Positions 45,006 through 54,484 are shown, numbered from the stretch's first letter. The stretch is DNA of 64,000 bases from Pusillimonas sp. T2 (GCF_002236805.1 NZ_NIQA01000003.1:248001-312000); one strand, 5' to 3'. The notes: generated from the letters alone by a model not told the origin. Program-made: numbers and translations.

Positions 45006-45824
45006 CTATAGGACAAAATCAAAAGGGATATCGGCCAGCGCCGGCAAAGCAACGCCGTTTTCTTTGTAGGGTTTGAAGCGTGCTGACTTGGCGGCTTGCA
45101 AGGCCGCATCGTCAAGCCGGCTATGACCGGAGGACTTCCGCACACTGACCTGATCGACACTGCCGGACGGCGAAATCAGCACCCGCACAATGACGCGCCC
45201 CGTTTCACCCCGGCGCACAGAAAGGCGCGGGTAATCGGGAACAGGTCGGCGCCCGGCGTAATCGACCTGGCTGACAAAGCGAGGACGATCTGGATCGACA
45301 GGTGCAGCAGGCGCTTTGGGGGCTGCGGCATCGGGCGCTTTGCCTGTGGCAGGCGCAGGGGCTGCGGGCTCAGCCACCGGCTTGGGTTGTGGCTTGGGCT
45401 GTGGTTTAGGTTGCGGCTTGGGCTCGGGTTTAGGCTTGGGCTTTGGTTTAGGTTCGGGCGCGACCATTTCAGGCTCAGGAACCGGCTCGGGCTCGGGTTC
45501 TGGAATAGGTTCTGGCTCCGGCTCTGGAATAGGCTCCGGTTCTGGTTCTGGTTCTGGCTCCGGAATAGGCTCGGGCTCTGGCTCTACAACGGGCTCTAGT
45601 ACCGGTTCGGTCATAGCGACGTCTGTGGGCGCAGGCTCGACAAACTCTTCGGCAATTTCAACAAACTGAATCGCTGCCGTATCAGGCAGCTCGATGTCGG
45701 GTTCGTGATCGGATGACAGCCATATGGCCGCAGCAACAGCCAAATGCACCCCCACCATACCGCCAATGGCAGCAACTTTCAGAAAAGCAGAGTGATATTC
45801 AGGACCAGCGGAACGCAGCGGCAT
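45006..45824 (-). CDS. tonB: TonB energy-transducing protein
   Basis: About 272 residues. One N-terminal transmembrane helix ([22 protein letters not shown], ~16-37), a long Pro/Glu then Pro/Lys spacer (~73-153) spanning the periplasm, and the C-terminal TonB domain ([61 protein letters not shown]). It transmits energy to outer-membrane receptors for siderophores, haem and other ligands; no receptor gene is in the window. An alternative TTG start at 45857 adds 11 residues. First gene of the tonB-exbB-exbD run, 8 nt before exbB. Confidence 0.93.
   Translation of the reverse strand: MPLRSAGPEYHSAFLKVAAIGGMVGVHLAVAAAIWLSSDHEPDIELPDTAAIQFVEIAEEFVEPAPTDVAMTEPVLEPVVEPEPEPIPEPEPEPEPEPIPEPEPEPIPEPEPEPVPEPEMVAPEPKPKPKPKPEPKPQPKPQPKPQPKPVAEPAAPAPATGKAPDAAAPKAPAAPVDPDRPRFVSQVDYAGRRPVPDYPRLSVRRGETGRVIVRVLISPSGSVDQVSVRKSSGHSRLDDAALQAAKSARFKPYKENGVALPALADIPFDFVL
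45366..45608 (-). repeat. Pro-Glu / Pro-Lys repeat tract in tonB
   Basis: About 80 codons of [13 protein letters not shown] followed by [16 protein letters not shown] repeats. The DNA is a degenerate hexamer array and could vary in length by slippage. It encodes the extended polyproline spacer of TonB. Confidence 0.85.
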
Positions 45825-45929
45825 TGGCGACAACAACGGTAAACGAAATGGGAACAACCTAAAAAGTACAACAGGTTAAATCGACGAAAACAGGACGATT
45901 CGCACACAAGCCAATAACAATAACAAAAA

Positions 45930-45944
45930 TGCGAATTATTCGCA
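45930..45944 (-). promoter_or_regulatory. Fur-box-like palindrome upstream of tonB
   Basis: TGCGAAT-T-ATTCGCA is a perfect 15-bp palindrome in an AT-rich stretch (AAAAATGCGAATTATTCGC), ~105 bp before the tonB start. It resembles betaproteobacterial Fur sites (AATGCGAATAATTCGCAT). Iron repression of the tonB-to-kup run is the natural reading. Confidence 0.75.
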
Positions 45945-46095
45945 ATAAAAATATCGCCAAATTCCCGTGGTCATCAACTATTTCAATTCATCTTTGACGT
46001 GGCGACATCTTGCGCTGAAGACCAAGGCAAACCCATGCGCGCGTCTCTTAACGCGCCAAACACGAAGCCTGCACCGTCCTACTGAATCAACCCGG

Positions 46096-46554
46096 TCAAC
46101 CGCTTGACGTCGTCTTCAACACACGCACCAAGCCCTTCAGTTGCGTTTGCAGATGCTCGACCTCTTCATCGCTGAAACCATCCAACATCTCGGCCTCGAT
46201 ACGCGCTACATCATGGTCGCACTGCCGCATTAAGGCTAACCCAGCGTCAGTCAGGCCTATAGGTATCACCCGCCCCTGCACGGCTTCGGCCTGGCGCGCG
46301 ATCCAGCCTTTATTAACCATGACATTGACCATTTCGTTAGCCGACTGCGGCGAGACCAGCGACCGCTCGGCCAACTGCGCATTGGACAAATGGCCATGAG
46401 TGCGAAACACGGAAAGCGCCGTATATTGAGCAGCTGTGATGCCATGGTCTGCCAGACGCTCGCGAATTTTACGGCTTAGCATCCGATCGAGACGACCGAT
46501 TAAATAAGCAATGCCGGTGGGCCGCTCTGCAGCCCCCAATTTATTTGTACTCAT
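46096..46554 (-). CDS. MarR-family transcriptional regulator
   Basis: 152 residues with a winged helix (GITAAQYTALSVFRTHGHLSNAQLAERSLVSPQSANEMVNVMVNKGWIAR, ~38-88; wing around QGRVIPIGLTDAG) and the terminal dimerisation helices. MarR proteins typically bind a palindrome in a divergent promoter and release on ligand. The divergent neighbour encodes an amino acid-type binding protein, so a repressor of that gene is likely. Confidence 0.9.
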   Translation of the reverse strand: MSTNKLGAAERPTGIAYLIGRLDRMLSRKIRERLADHGITAAQYTALSVFRTHGHLSNAQLAERSLVSPQSANEMVNVMVNKGWIARQAEAVQGRVIPIGLTDAGLALMRQCDHDVARIEAEMLDGFSDEEVEHLQTQLKGLVRVLKTTSSG

Positions 46555-46619
46555 TATTGTTCTTCTGCTGGTTAATGAGAGTTGCCGGTTGGATTAACAA
46601 AATGTAGTATAAGACCTAT

Positions 46620-46636
46620 GTCAGGTAATCTGATAT
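46620..46636. promoter_or_regulatory. Candidate MarR operator
   Basis: TGTCAG-GTAAT-CTGATA, a near-perfect dyad in the 170-bp region shared by the marR gene and the binding-protein gene, just downstream of a TATAAG box (46609-46614) on the plus strand. Confidence 0.55.
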
Positions 46637-46724
46637 ACCGCCAACTGGTTTACGCACTAAAAATCAGTTGGCAAGACATCATAAAGCACAGGGACAACCC
46701 TGCTCATCCTCGAGGAGACACAAC

Positions 46725-47870
46725 ATGAAACGTATGCTTAAAGGCACCCTGCTGGCTACCGCACTGGGTATGGCATTGGCCACTGGCCCCGCACTGGCCG
46801 AAATTAAAATTGGCGTCGTATTGTCGCTCACAGGCCCAGCCTCTGGCCTGGGCATCCCCGTAAATACGGGCTTTGCGCTCTGGCCCGACAACATTGCCGG
46901 CGAAAAAATCACCTTTATCACCCTGGACGACGGCAGCGATCCGGCCAAAGCTCAGAAAAACGCCGAAAAACTCATCACCGAAGATAAAGTCGACCTGATC
47001 ATCGGCTCCAGCACAACCACACCAGCTATTGCCATGGGCGAAGTCGCTGCAGCCGGCAAAACGGTTCAGCTGGCAGCTGCACCTGCCGAATTCCCCGAAG
47101 GCAAAGGCAGCTGGACATTCCGCCTACCCCAATCAACCTCCGTCATGGCGGGTGGCGTCATCGAGCACATGAAAGCCAATGGCGTTAAATCATTTGCGTT
47201 CATTGGCTACAACGACGCTTATGGCGACCTGTGGCTGCGCGACTTAAGCCGCCTAGCCGAACAAGCTGGCATCAAAATCACCACAGCCGAGCGCTACGCC
47301 CGCGCCGACACCAGCGTTACCGCGCAAGCACTTAAAGCTATTGGCACTAAACCCGACGCCATTCTTATTGTGGCCTCAGGTAGCGGTGCAGCCATGCCCC
47401 ACACCACTGTGGTCGACCGCGGCTTTAAAGGCAAGGTCTACCAAACCCACAGCGCGGCCTCGCGCGACCTGATTCGCCTGGGCGGTAAAGCCGTCGAAGG
47501 CTCTTTCGTAGTGTCGGGCTTGGCGGTACTGCCCGAAGGCTTGCCCGCAGACCACCCGTCCAAAAAATTGGCCACTGACTTTGTCAACGCCTACGAGGCC
47601 AAAAACGGCCCCGGCACACGCAACCAGTTTGCAGCGCACGCCTACGACGCTTACCTTGTCCTGGATAAAGTCGTACCCGTTGCAATGAAAACGGCCAAAC
47701 CAGGCACGCCAGAGTTCCGTACGGCACTAAAAGACGCCCTTGAAAACTACGGCAGCATCCCGGTTACTCAAGGTGTACTTACTTACACCAAAGACGACCA
47801 CTTTGGCTTTGACGACAAAGCCCAAATGATGCTGACCATCAAAGACGGCGCCTATGCCGCAGCCAAGTAA
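46725..47870 (+). CDS. Periplasmic binding protein, branched-chain amino acid (LivJ/LivK) type
   Basis: 381 residues from ATG 46725, with GAGGAG 8 nt upstream. A signal peptide (KRMLKGTLLATALGMALATGPALA) is followed by the type I periplasmic-binding fold (EIKIGVVLSLTGPASGLGIPVNTGFALW; FITLDDGSDPAKAQKNAEKLITEDKVDLIIGSSTTTPAIAMGEVAAAGKTV). Ligands of this family include branched-chain amino acids, amides and aromatic acids; the real ligand cannot be read from sequence. No permease or ATPase genes follow; a terminator comes next, so it must use a transporter encoded elsewhere. Confidence 0.92.
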   Translation: MKRMLKGTLLATALGMALATGPALAEIKIGVVLSLTGPASGLGIPVNTGFALWPDNIAGEKITFITLDDGSDPAKAQKNAEKLITEDKVDLIIGSSTTTPAIAMGEVAAAGKTVQLAAAPAEFPEGKGSWTFRLPQSTSVMAGGVIEHMKANGVKSFAFIGYNDAYGDLWLRDLSRLAEQAGIKITTAERYARADTSVTAQALKAIGTKPDAILIVASGSGAAMPHTTVVDRGFKGKVYQTHSAASRDLIRLGGKAVEGSFVVSGLAVLPEGLPADHPSKKLATDFVNAYEAKNGPGTRNQFAAHAYDAYLVLDKVVPVAMKTAKPGTPEFRTALKDALENYGSIPVTQGVLTYTKDDHFGFDDKAQMMLTIKDGAYAAAK

Positions 47871-47970
47871 GGCGTGCTGGCTTTGCAAGGCCGGAATCAA
47901 ACCTGGCAACTTGCCGGGCGGTAGTTAAAACCGCCCGACTTTAAAAGGCGTGCTTCGCGCCGCCTAACCA

Positions 47971-48001
47971 CCCCATAAGCGTAATAGCTTATGGGGTTTT
48001 T
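47971..48001 (+). terminator. Terminator after the binding-protein gene
   Basis: CCCCATAAGC-GTAATA-GCTTATGGGG followed by TTTTT, a perfect 10-bp stem 100 nt past the stop codon. It abuts the convergent channel gene's stop. Confidence 0.92.
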
Positions 48002-48699
48002 CATGGCCTCACGCGTTTCTTTTCACGTTCGTTGAAGTTGTGCACCAACGCCGTAATATAGGCCGTAAAGATCGGAAACGTCGTCATGCCCACGACCGCC
48101 AACACGGCAGTGCAAATCTTGCCTATCGTTGTGACCGGAATAATATTTGAGCCCACCGTGGTCACGGTCATAGACGCCCACCACAAGGCGTCAGGATACG
48201 ACTTGACCAAGGGGTTAACCCTGGCCTCGAACACATAAAATATAAGCGTCTGGAAGTAGCTGATGGCGAAGAACAAGGCCAAGTACACAATGAACAGGCC
48301 AGAAATGCGGTTGCTGACCACCATTTTCACCAATACCGCCAGCGCAATCCCGCCCCGCACTATCGGCAAGAAGTGGATCACATACAGGGTTTCGCTCGAA
48401 AAATCGAACGCAAAGTAATCCACCAGCCAGGCATAAGGCACCGACAACAAGATAAGTATGAAATTTCTGGAGAAAAACCGCCACCGATCGCGTGCCGTGA
48501 CCAGCAATAATAAAAAATCAAGCAGGAAGTAAAGACACACCCCCAACTGAATACGGGTGTAAATAGTCTCCCCCGAGAAGGTGGCATTGGTCAGCGCCTC
48601 GAACGAAATACTGGTAATCAAGACCAGCGAGGCCGCTACGCCCAGTAAATTCAACACCTTGGTCATGACGGTTTTCCAGCGAGGTTCTGTGACGTTCAT
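48001..48699 (-). CDS. Voltage-gated-like ion channel with altered selectivity filter
   Basis: ~232 residues from ATG 48699. Several transmembrane helices, an arginine-bearing segment (DRWRFFSRNFILILLSVPYAWLVD; FLPIVRGGIALAVLVKMV), then a pore module: DALWWASMTVTTVGSNIIPVTTIGKICTAVLAVVGMTTF. The pore helix and post-filter pattern match K+ channels, but the filter reads TVGSNI rather than TVGYGD. Ion selectivity may therefore differ. An upstream extension to 48798 passes into the tRNA terminator and is rejected. Confidence 0.8.
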   Translation of the reverse strand: MNVTEPRWKTVMTKVLNLLGVAASLVLITSISFEALTNATFSGETIYTRIQLGVCLYFLLDFLLLLVTARDRWRFFSRNFILILLSVPYAWLVDYFAFDFSSETLYVIHFLPIVRGGIALAVLVKMVVSNRISGLFIVYLALFFAISYFQTLIFYVFEARVNPLVKSYPDALWWASMTVTTVGSNIIPVTTIGKICTAVLAVVGMTTFPIFTAYITALVHNFNEREKKRVRP

Positions 48700-48776
48700 G
48701 GCAAGATAAATTTCAAGCGCAAAACAAGCCAAACCGAAAAACAGCCCATGGCTTTGTTGCAAATTAAACGGGCATA

Positions 48777-48806
48777 AAAAAACCACTTGGTAACCCAAGT
48801 GGTTTT
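48777..48806 (-). terminator. Terminator of tRNA-Val
   Basis: AAAACCACTTGG-TAAC-CCAAGTGGTTTT, a perfect 12-bp stem with a T-run on the minus strand, ~20 nt after the tRNA 3' end. Confidence 0.9.
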
Positions 48807-48825
48807 ATTTTTTACAACGAAGCAT

Positions 48826-48901
48826 TGGTGGGTGCTACAGGGGTCGAACCTGTGACCTACGCCTTGTAAGGGCGCCGCTCTACCAACTGAGCTAAGCACC
48901 C
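48826..48901 (-). tRNA. tRNA-Val(TAC)
   Basis: 76 nt with encoded CCA. Acceptor GGGTGCT/AGCACCC, D arm GCTC/GAGC, anticodon loop CTTACAA (TAC), and T arm ACAGG-TTCGACC-CCTGT all pair. Confidence 0.97.
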
Positions 48902-49039
48902 CTTTGTGCCTGCCAACTTGCTCAAACTTTACTGCCTGAACCTGCTGGCCTTGGGGCCACTTCACTTCGTGTAACGCGAAAAGAATTATAGCCAACTTTT
49001 TTTTGTTTTGCAAATGGCTTTGCCGGCTATTTTCAACAA

Positions 49040-49312
49040 TTAGTTGACGGCATCTTTAAGCGCTTTACCAGGACGGAACTTAGGCACACGTGCTTTCTTG
49101 ATTTTGATGGCTTCGCCAGTGCGGGGGTTGCGGCCTGTGCGCGCAGCGCGCTCGGAAACAGCAAAAGTACCGAAACCAACCAACGTAACGGTGCCCTTCT
49201 TTTTGAGCGTAGTTTTTACCGCACCAATAAAGGCCTCGAGGGCGCGGCCGGCGTCGGCTTTGGACAGGTCGGCTTTGGTGGAAATGTGCTCGATAAGCTC
49301 TGTTTTGTTCAT
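49040..49312 (-). CDS. hupB: DNA-binding protein HU (beta type)
   Basis: A 90-residue histone-like nucleoid protein: [50 protein letters not shown], with the beta-arm signature [27 protein letters not shown]. Start at 49312; AGGGG is 9 nt upstream. An extension to 49351 adds non-family residues. Free-standing, downstream in transcription from a 260-bp promoter region. Confidence 0.97.
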   Translation of the reverse strand: MNKTELIEHISTKADLSKADAGRALEAFIGAVKTTLKKKGTVTLVGFGTFAVSERAARTGRNPRTGEAIKIKKARVPKFRPGKALKDAVN

Positions 49313-49613
49313 TAAGGAGTACCCCTGAAAATTATTATCGCCGGGCGGCAAAATGCCCTGCCCGACACCCCGTTGAAAAAGACAGCACCTGGGCGCTGTT
49401 TACCGCATCTGCATACTGCCAGACACCAAAGCACAAGGCTTTGGCAAGGCCAAACTGCATTAGGCCTTTGAAAAATAGGCATGTCAAGAAGAAAATACCC
49501 GAAAACCCGCACGGCCATTGACTTTCAGGACAGTATTTATGCACCGTAATATAAAACCAGCCTTCGCCAAATACAAGACCTGAAACGGCCCATACGCATA
49601 AAAATTTTCGCAG

Positions 49614-50852
49614 TTAATTGCCGGCCAATGCCTGCTCGAAATCCTGAATCAAGTCGGCAGTGTCTTCAATGCCCACCGAAATACGCAATAGGTTGTCTGC
49701 AATGCCCATCAAGGCGCGCCGCTCCGGCCCCATCTCGTAGTAAATGGTGTGAGCGACGGGCAAAACCAGCGTACGGGTATCGCCCAAGTGGGTCGCCAGG
49801 ACCAGCACACGCAACCTGTTCAAAAACTCGAACACATCCAGATCATCTGACAATTCGACGGCAAGCAAGGCCCCAAAGTGCTTGCCACCGAATAGGTCGG
49901 CGGCCCGATTATGCTGAGCATGCGAGGCCAGCCCAGGGTATTGCACGCGATTGACAAGCGCATGTCCTTCTAAATAGGACGCCAGCGCCATGGCATTGGC
50001 ACTGGCTTTTTCCATACGCAACGCCAGGGTCTCGGCGCCCACCGCGATACGGTGCGCCGCATCGGACGACAATGTCGCCCCCATGTCGCGCAAACCCTTT
50101 TTCTTGATTTGCGTCAGGCCCCACGAGGTCGGGTTACCTTTGCGATAGGGCTCGGCGATGTTGGGGTAGGCAGACCAATCGAACAACCCTGTGTCGGTAA
50201 CAGCACCACCCAAGGCGTTACCGTGCCCGCCTGTGTATTTGGACAACGAGTTCACCACCAGCGAAGCGCCGACATCGATACCGCGGCACAGCCAGGGCGT
50301 TGACAGGGTACTGTCGAGCACGTACACCAAATTCTGTTCGCGACACCATTGGCCAACACCCCTAAGGTCGGCAATTTGAGTGCCCGGGTTGGCAATAGAT
50401 TCGGTGAATACCATACGAGTCTCGGGGCGGCGCGCAGCCTTGACCTGTTCAATATCGGTGGCGTCAACCAGCGTCACGATGACACCGAGGTCGGACAGCG
50501 TCCCCAGCAAGCTGTTGGTATTGCCGAAAATATACTGGCTCGAAATAAGGTGATCGCCCTTTTTAAGCAACGTAAAAAAAGTAGCCGTCAGTGCCGCCAT
50601 GCCTGTAGCAAACGAAACACTGTTAACTCCACCTTCCATTTGCGTCACTTTGGCTTCAAGCGCTGCGGTCGTGGGCGTACCCTGTCGGGCATACGTGAAG
50701 CCCGGCTTACCCTGAAATACGGCCGCCAACTCGCGTGAATCGGCATAAGCGTATTCAGACGACGGGTGTAGCGGCTTGTGCACCCCACCGTGCTCGACGC
50801 CACCGCGTCGGTCGGAGTGCAATATGGTGGTGGTGAATCCGTTGCTAGACAT
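49614..50852 (-). CDS. Cys/Met-metabolism PLP enzyme (MetZ/cystathionine gamma-synthase family)
   Basis: 412 residues, fold type I PLP enzyme. Hallmarks are YARQGTPTTAALEAKVTQMEGG (~60), FATGMAALTA, VLDSTLSTPW (PLP Asp), and the Schiff-base Lys in VNSLSKYTGGHGNALGG (~210). LRISVGIEDTADLIQDF closes the protein. The family includes O-succinyl- and O-acetylhomoserine sulfhydrylase, cystathionine gamma-synthase and methionine gamma-lyase; sequence alone does not settle which. Starting at ATG 50852 rather than GTG 50861. Confidence 0.88.
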   Translation of the reverse strand: MSSNGFTTTILHSDRRGGVEHGGVHKPLHPSSEYAYADSRELAAVFQGKPGFTYARQGTPTTAALEAKVTQMEGGVNSVSFATGMAALTATFFTLLKKGDHLISSQYIFGNTNSLLGTLSDLGVIVTLVDATDIEQVKAARRPETRMVFTESIANPGTQIADLRGVGQWCREQNLVYVLDSTLSTPWLCRGIDVGASLVVNSLSKYTGGHGNALGGAVTDTGLFDWSAYPNIAEPYRKGNPTSWGLTQIKKKGLRDMGATLSSDAAHRIAVGAETLALRMEKASANAMALASYLEGHALVNRVQYPGLASHAQHNRAADLFGGKHFGALLAVELSDDLDVFEFLNRLRVLVLATHLGDTRTLVLPVAHTIYYEMGPERRALMGIADNLLRISVGIEDTADLIQDFEQALAGN

Positions 50853-50875
50853 GAAAAACACTAAAAAATAAAAAA

Positions 50876-51622
50876 TTATGCAGTGCGCTGGCGTACGGTT
50901 TCGTAAAGGCAGACCGCGCTGGCCACACTGACGTTAAGGCTTTCTACCGAACCGGCCATCGGTATGGTGACCAGTTCGTCGCAGGTTTCGCGGGTCAGGC
51001 GGCGCATACCCTCGCCTTCGGCACCCATGACCCAGGCCATGGGGCGACGCGCATCGACAGCATATAAATTACTGCTGGCCTGATCATCGGTACCCACAAC
51101 CCAGATATCGCGATCTTTCAATTGCCGAAGCGTACGAGCAAGGTTAGTCACCATCAAGTACGGCACCGTTTCTGCACCGCCACAAGCCACCCGCTGTACC
51201 GTTGCATTGAGCCCGACCGCGCGATCTTTGGGTGCAATGACGGCATGAACTCCTGCCGCATCGGCTGTACGCAGACACGCCCCCAGGTTATGCGGGTCGG
51301 TCACCCCATCGAGCACCAGAAACAACGGCGTTTCTCCGCGGTCTTCAAGAATGTCGAGTACTTCGTCGATATCGACGGCCAACGGGTTGTCTTCGGCTAG
51401 CGCCACAACACCCTGATGCCGCGTACCTTTGGCCAGGCCATCAAGACGCTCGGCAGGCACAGACACCAGCTTTATTTTTGCAGCTTGCACCTGATCGATA
51501 AATGACTGCATGCGCTTGTCGCGCCGAGACGCCTCGATGTAGATTTCTTTGATGGTGGCGGGCGCGTGGCGCAACCGCGCCACGACTGCGTGAAAACCCG
51601 CCAAAACCTGATGGGACGCCAT
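50876..51622 (-). CDS. rlmB: 23S rRNA (guanosine-2251-2'-O)-methyltransferase
   Basis: 248 residues. An N-terminal L30e-like substrate-binding domain ([25 protein letters not shown]) precedes a SPOUT methyltransferase domain with the trefoil-knot motifs [21 protein letters not shown] (~98-118), [14 protein letters not shown] (~192-205) and [23 protein letters not shown] (~214-236). It 2'-O-methylates G2251 of 23S rRNA using SAM. It lies 31 nt downstream of rnr, as in many proteobacteria, so co-transcription is likely. Confidence 0.96.
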   Translation of the reverse strand: MASHQVLAGFHAVVARLRHAPATIKEIYIEASRRDKRMQSFIDQVQAAKIKLVSVPAERLDGLAKGTRHQGVVALAEDNPLAVDIDEVLDILEDRGETPLFLVLDGVTDPHNLGACLRTADAAGVHAVIAPKDRAVGLNATVQRVACGGAETVPYLMVTNLARTLRQLKDRDIWVVGTDDQASSNLYAVDARRPMAWVMGAEGEGMRRLTRETCDELVTIPMAGSVESLNVSVASAVCLYETVRQRTA

Positions 51623-51653
51623 AGTATTCCTTGAGTTAGCGACTCAGAACATG

Positions 51654-54107
51654 TCAGCGTCGGCGACCGGTTTTTTTGGCCGGGGCAGCCGCTTTACGCG
51701 CATTTCGTTTAGCGGCGTCGCGGCGCTGGCGGGACGTTGTACCGCGCAACTCGACAGGCTTTGCCGGTGCTGCCTTTTTGGCACGCCGGGCTTCGGTACG
51801 TGGTTCGGCCGCTTTCTGCAGCTCTTTGAACGTTGTGCCTTTAACCAGACGAAACTCAATGCGTCGCGCTTCGAGATCGACCCGCGCCACCTGCACCTGC
51901 ACTGCGTCGGTCAGACGATACCGGATACCGGTACGCTCTCCTCGCAACTCGTGCATGGCCTCGTTGTACTGGAAGTAGTCGGACCCTAACTCAGAAACAT
52001 GCACCAAACCCTCGACAAACAAAGTGTCGAGCGTGATGAACACCCCAAAAGTCGCCACACCGGTAATACGACCGCTGAAAACTTCGCCAACATGTTCTTT
52101 GACAAACCAGCATTTTAGCCATGCTTCGACATCGCGAGAGGCCTCATCGGCCCGACGTTCGCGCGCTGACAACAAAACACCGAGTTTTTCCCAGATACCG
52201 TGTTCGCGATCTTTTTGCGGCAACGAAACCGCTGCGGCCACATCGTCAAGGTCGGGAACATAACGCTTGCCCTGCATGATCGACTTGATGACCCGGTGCG
52301 TCAGCAGGTCGGGGTAGCGGCGAATCGGCGACGTAAAGTGTGCGTAATGCTCGTAGGCCAGGCCAAAGTGCCCGGACTCTTCGGGGCTGTATATGGCCTG
52401 CTGCATCGAACGCAAACACATGGTCTGAATAACTTCGTAGTCGGGGCGCCCCCGCGCGGCAACCAGCAACCGCGCGTAATCATTGGTTGAAGGGTCGCTG
52501 CCCCCGTCAAGCGCCAAGCCGATGTTGCGTAGATAATCGCGCAAGGCCTGAAGTTTTTCGGGCGTGGGGCCCTCGTGAACACGGTACAGCCCAATACGCT
52601 TATTACGCTTGATGAAATCAGCCGCGCAGGTATTAGCCGCCAGCATGCATTCTTCAATCAATTTGTGCGCATCGTTGCGCTCGTAGGCCACAATTTTTTC
52701 GATGCGGCCCAGCGGGTTGCAAATGATCTTGGTCTCGACCGTGTCAAAGTCGATGGCCCCACGCTTGACCCGCGAATCGGACAGCAAATGATAAAGATCA
52801 TACAAATGGCGCACATGAGGGTAAATGTCACCTAACGCTTGTGCAGCCGGCCCCGACGGCTGCTGCAATGATTCCCAGATATTGGTGTAAGTGGTGCGGG
52901 CATGCGAGTGAATAACGGCATCGTAAAACTGATACGCCGATACCGTACCGGCTTTGGCCCCGCTGGCCACAATGACCATATCGCAAACCAGCACCAGGCG
53001 ATCTACATGCGGGTTAAGCGAACAAATGCCATTAGAGAGCGACTCGGGCAGCATGGGTATTACGCGCCGCGGGAAATAAACGCTGGTCCCCCGTTCGAGC
53101 GCGTCGTCGTCGAGCGCATCGCCCGGGCGCACATAATGACTGACATCAGCAATAGCCACCAACAAACGCCAGCCCGGCTTGCGACGTTTTTCGGTACCCA
53201 GGTCGACAGGCTCGCAATACACCGCGTCATCAAAGTCGCGAGCGTCTTCGCCATCGATGGTAATAAACGGCACATCGCGCAAATCGACGCGACCTTTGAG
53301 TTCGTTGCGCTGTACGGTCGCGGGCAAATTACCTGCCCGCTTCAGGGTCGCATCGGAAAATTCGTGTGGCACATCGAACTTGCGCACGGCAATTTCAATT
53401 TCCATGCCCGGGTCGTCGATTTCGCCAAGCACCTCGACAATGCGCCCCAAAGGCTGGCTGTGTCGCGTAGGTTGCTGGATGATTTCTACCGTAACCACCT
53501 GACCCGACTCGGCGCCATCGGTTTCGCCCGGCGGTATCAGCACGTCGTGTTTAATGCGCTGGTCTTCGGGCACAACAATATGCGCCCCACGTTCGTACAA
53601 AAAGCGGCCCACCAAACGGTTGGTGCGGCGTTCGACAACCTCGACAATGCTGGCCTGCGGGCGGCCGCGAAATTCGCCATCGGTTTTGGCCAAAACGCGG
53701 TCGCCATGCAACACTTTCAGCATTTCGCGCGGCGACAGGAACAAGTCTGGGCCGCCGTCGTCGCGTAATAAAAAGCCAAAGCCATCGCGATGCCCCTGCA
53801 CTCGCCCGGCAATAAAATCCATTTCGTTGTTTACCAACAACTTTCCACGGGCGTTGTACAGCACCTGTCCATCACGCTCCATGGCGCGAATGCGCCGGTC
53901 AAAACCCGTAGATACCGGGACCTGCACCCCCATCCCTCGCGCCAGGTCGTCTAGACCAACGGGTTTCGCAACCCCTCGTAAATACTTAAGAATTTCTTCA
54001 CGGCTAGGTACTTCGGGATCAAAATCCGGCGGCAGCTCAGGCGCATCGCCCACCCCTGTGGGGGTGACGACAGTATCCGGACTTTCGATTTTTTTTCGTT
54101 TACTCAA
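51654..54107 (-). CDS. rnr: Ribonuclease R
   Basis: ~817 residues. 3'-5' exoribonuclease degrading structured RNA. In order: a winged-helix-like N-terminus (PSREEILKYLRGVAKPVGLDDLARGMG), cold-shock domains, the RNB catalytic domain with TIDGEDARDFDDAVY (four aspartates) and GLYRVHEGPTPEKL, SPIRRYPDLLTHRVIK, an S1 domain (GEVFSGRITGVATFGVFITLD), and a Lys/Ala/Arg-rich basic tail (after ~775). No ATG precedes the conserved region; TTG 54107 has AAGGGA ~10 nt upstream and is the best start. Transcribed before rlmB. Confidence 0.95.
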   Translation of the reverse strand: MSKRKKIESPDTVVTPTGVGDAPELPPDFDPEVPSREEILKYLRGVAKPVGLDDLARGMGVQVPVSTGFDRRIRAMERDGQVLYNARGKLLVNNEMDFIAGRVQGHRDGFGFLLRDDGGPDLFLSPREMLKVLHGDRVLAKTDGEFRGRPQASIVEVVERRTNRLVGRFLYERGAHIVVPEDQRIKHDVLIPPGETDGAESGQVVTVEIIQQPTRHSQPLGRIVEVLGEIDDPGMEIEIAVRKFDVPHEFSDATLKRAGNLPATVQRNELKGRVDLRDVPFITIDGEDARDFDDAVYCEPVDLGTEKRRKPGWRLLVAIADVSHYVRPGDALDDDALERGTSVYFPRRVIPMLPESLSNGICSLNPHVDRLVLVCDMVIVASGAKAGTVSAYQFYDAVIHSHARTTYTNIWESLQQPSGPAAQALGDIYPHVRHLYDLYHLLSDSRVKRGAIDFDTVETKIICNPLGRIEKIVAYERNDAHKLIEECMLAANTCAADFIKRNKRIGLYRVHEGPTPEKLQALRDYLRNIGLALDGGSDPSTNDYARLLVAARGRPDYEVIQTMCLRSMQQAIYSPEESGHFGLAYEHYAHFTSPIRRYPDLLTHRVIKSIMQGKRYVPDLDDVAAAVSLPQKDREHGIWEKLGVLLSARERRADEASRDVEAWLKCWFVKEHVGEVFSGRITGVATFGVFITLDTLFVEGLVHVSELGSDYFQYNEAMHELRGERTGIRYRLTDAVQVQVARVDLEARRIEFRLVKGTTFKELQKAAEPRTEARRAKKAAPAKPVELRGTTSRQRRDAAKRNARKAAAPAKKTGRRR

Positions 54108-54260
54108 AGGAAAATTTCCCTTTTTAAAATTTTTGAGATATAATTTTGGTCTTGGTTGATGACAACTAACCACTTGGTACCGCAAAGCGCTGCACACCGT
54201 AAGGTTAACAGCTCCTAGCTTGCAGTAACGAACCCAAGTACGTTAGCATACAACTGTTAA

Positions 54261-54345
54261 GCCCAGATGGCGGAATTGGTAGACGCGCATGGTTCAGGTC
54301 CATGTGCCGCAAGGTGTGGAGGTTCGAGTCCTCTTCTGGGCACCA
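54261..54345 (+). tRNA. tRNA-Leu(CAG)
   Basis: 85 nt with a class II variable arm (TGCCGCAAGGTGTGG) and encoded CCA. Acceptor GCCCAGA/TCTGGGC; anticodon loop TTCAGGT (CAG) on a CATGG/CCATG stem; T arm GAGG-TTCGAGT-CCTC. Confidence 0.97.
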
Positions 54346-54360
54346 CCGCTTTACAGAATA

Positions 54361-54394
54361 CCCAGCTAAGCATTTTTGTTTAGCTGGGTTTTTT
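54361..54394 (+). terminator. Terminator of tRNA-Leu
   Basis: CCCAGCTAA and TTAGCTGGG (9 bp) around a T-rich loop, then six T. It begins 15 nt past the tRNA. Confidence 0.9.
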
Positions 54395-54484
54395 GTTTTC
54401 GGGCGTGCCCTTCGCATCGCGAAGAAACGCCCAACTGGCACAGTTGCCGCCTAAATTAAACGGCTAACCAGCCAGCATATTTAC

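Noticed and set aside
45366-45608. Possible CRISPR or satellite array
   Set aside because: The periodicity is a codon repeat inside tonB; there are no spacers or constant-length repeats.
45096-45669. Gly/Ser-rich and Leu/Arg-rich open frames antisense to the tonB repeats
   Set aside because: They arise from the repeated Pro-Glu/Pro-Lys codons of tonB read backwards.
52902-53768. 288-codon open frame antisense to rnr
   Set aside because: Shadow of the RNase R gene, whose catalytic motifs are intact on the other strand.
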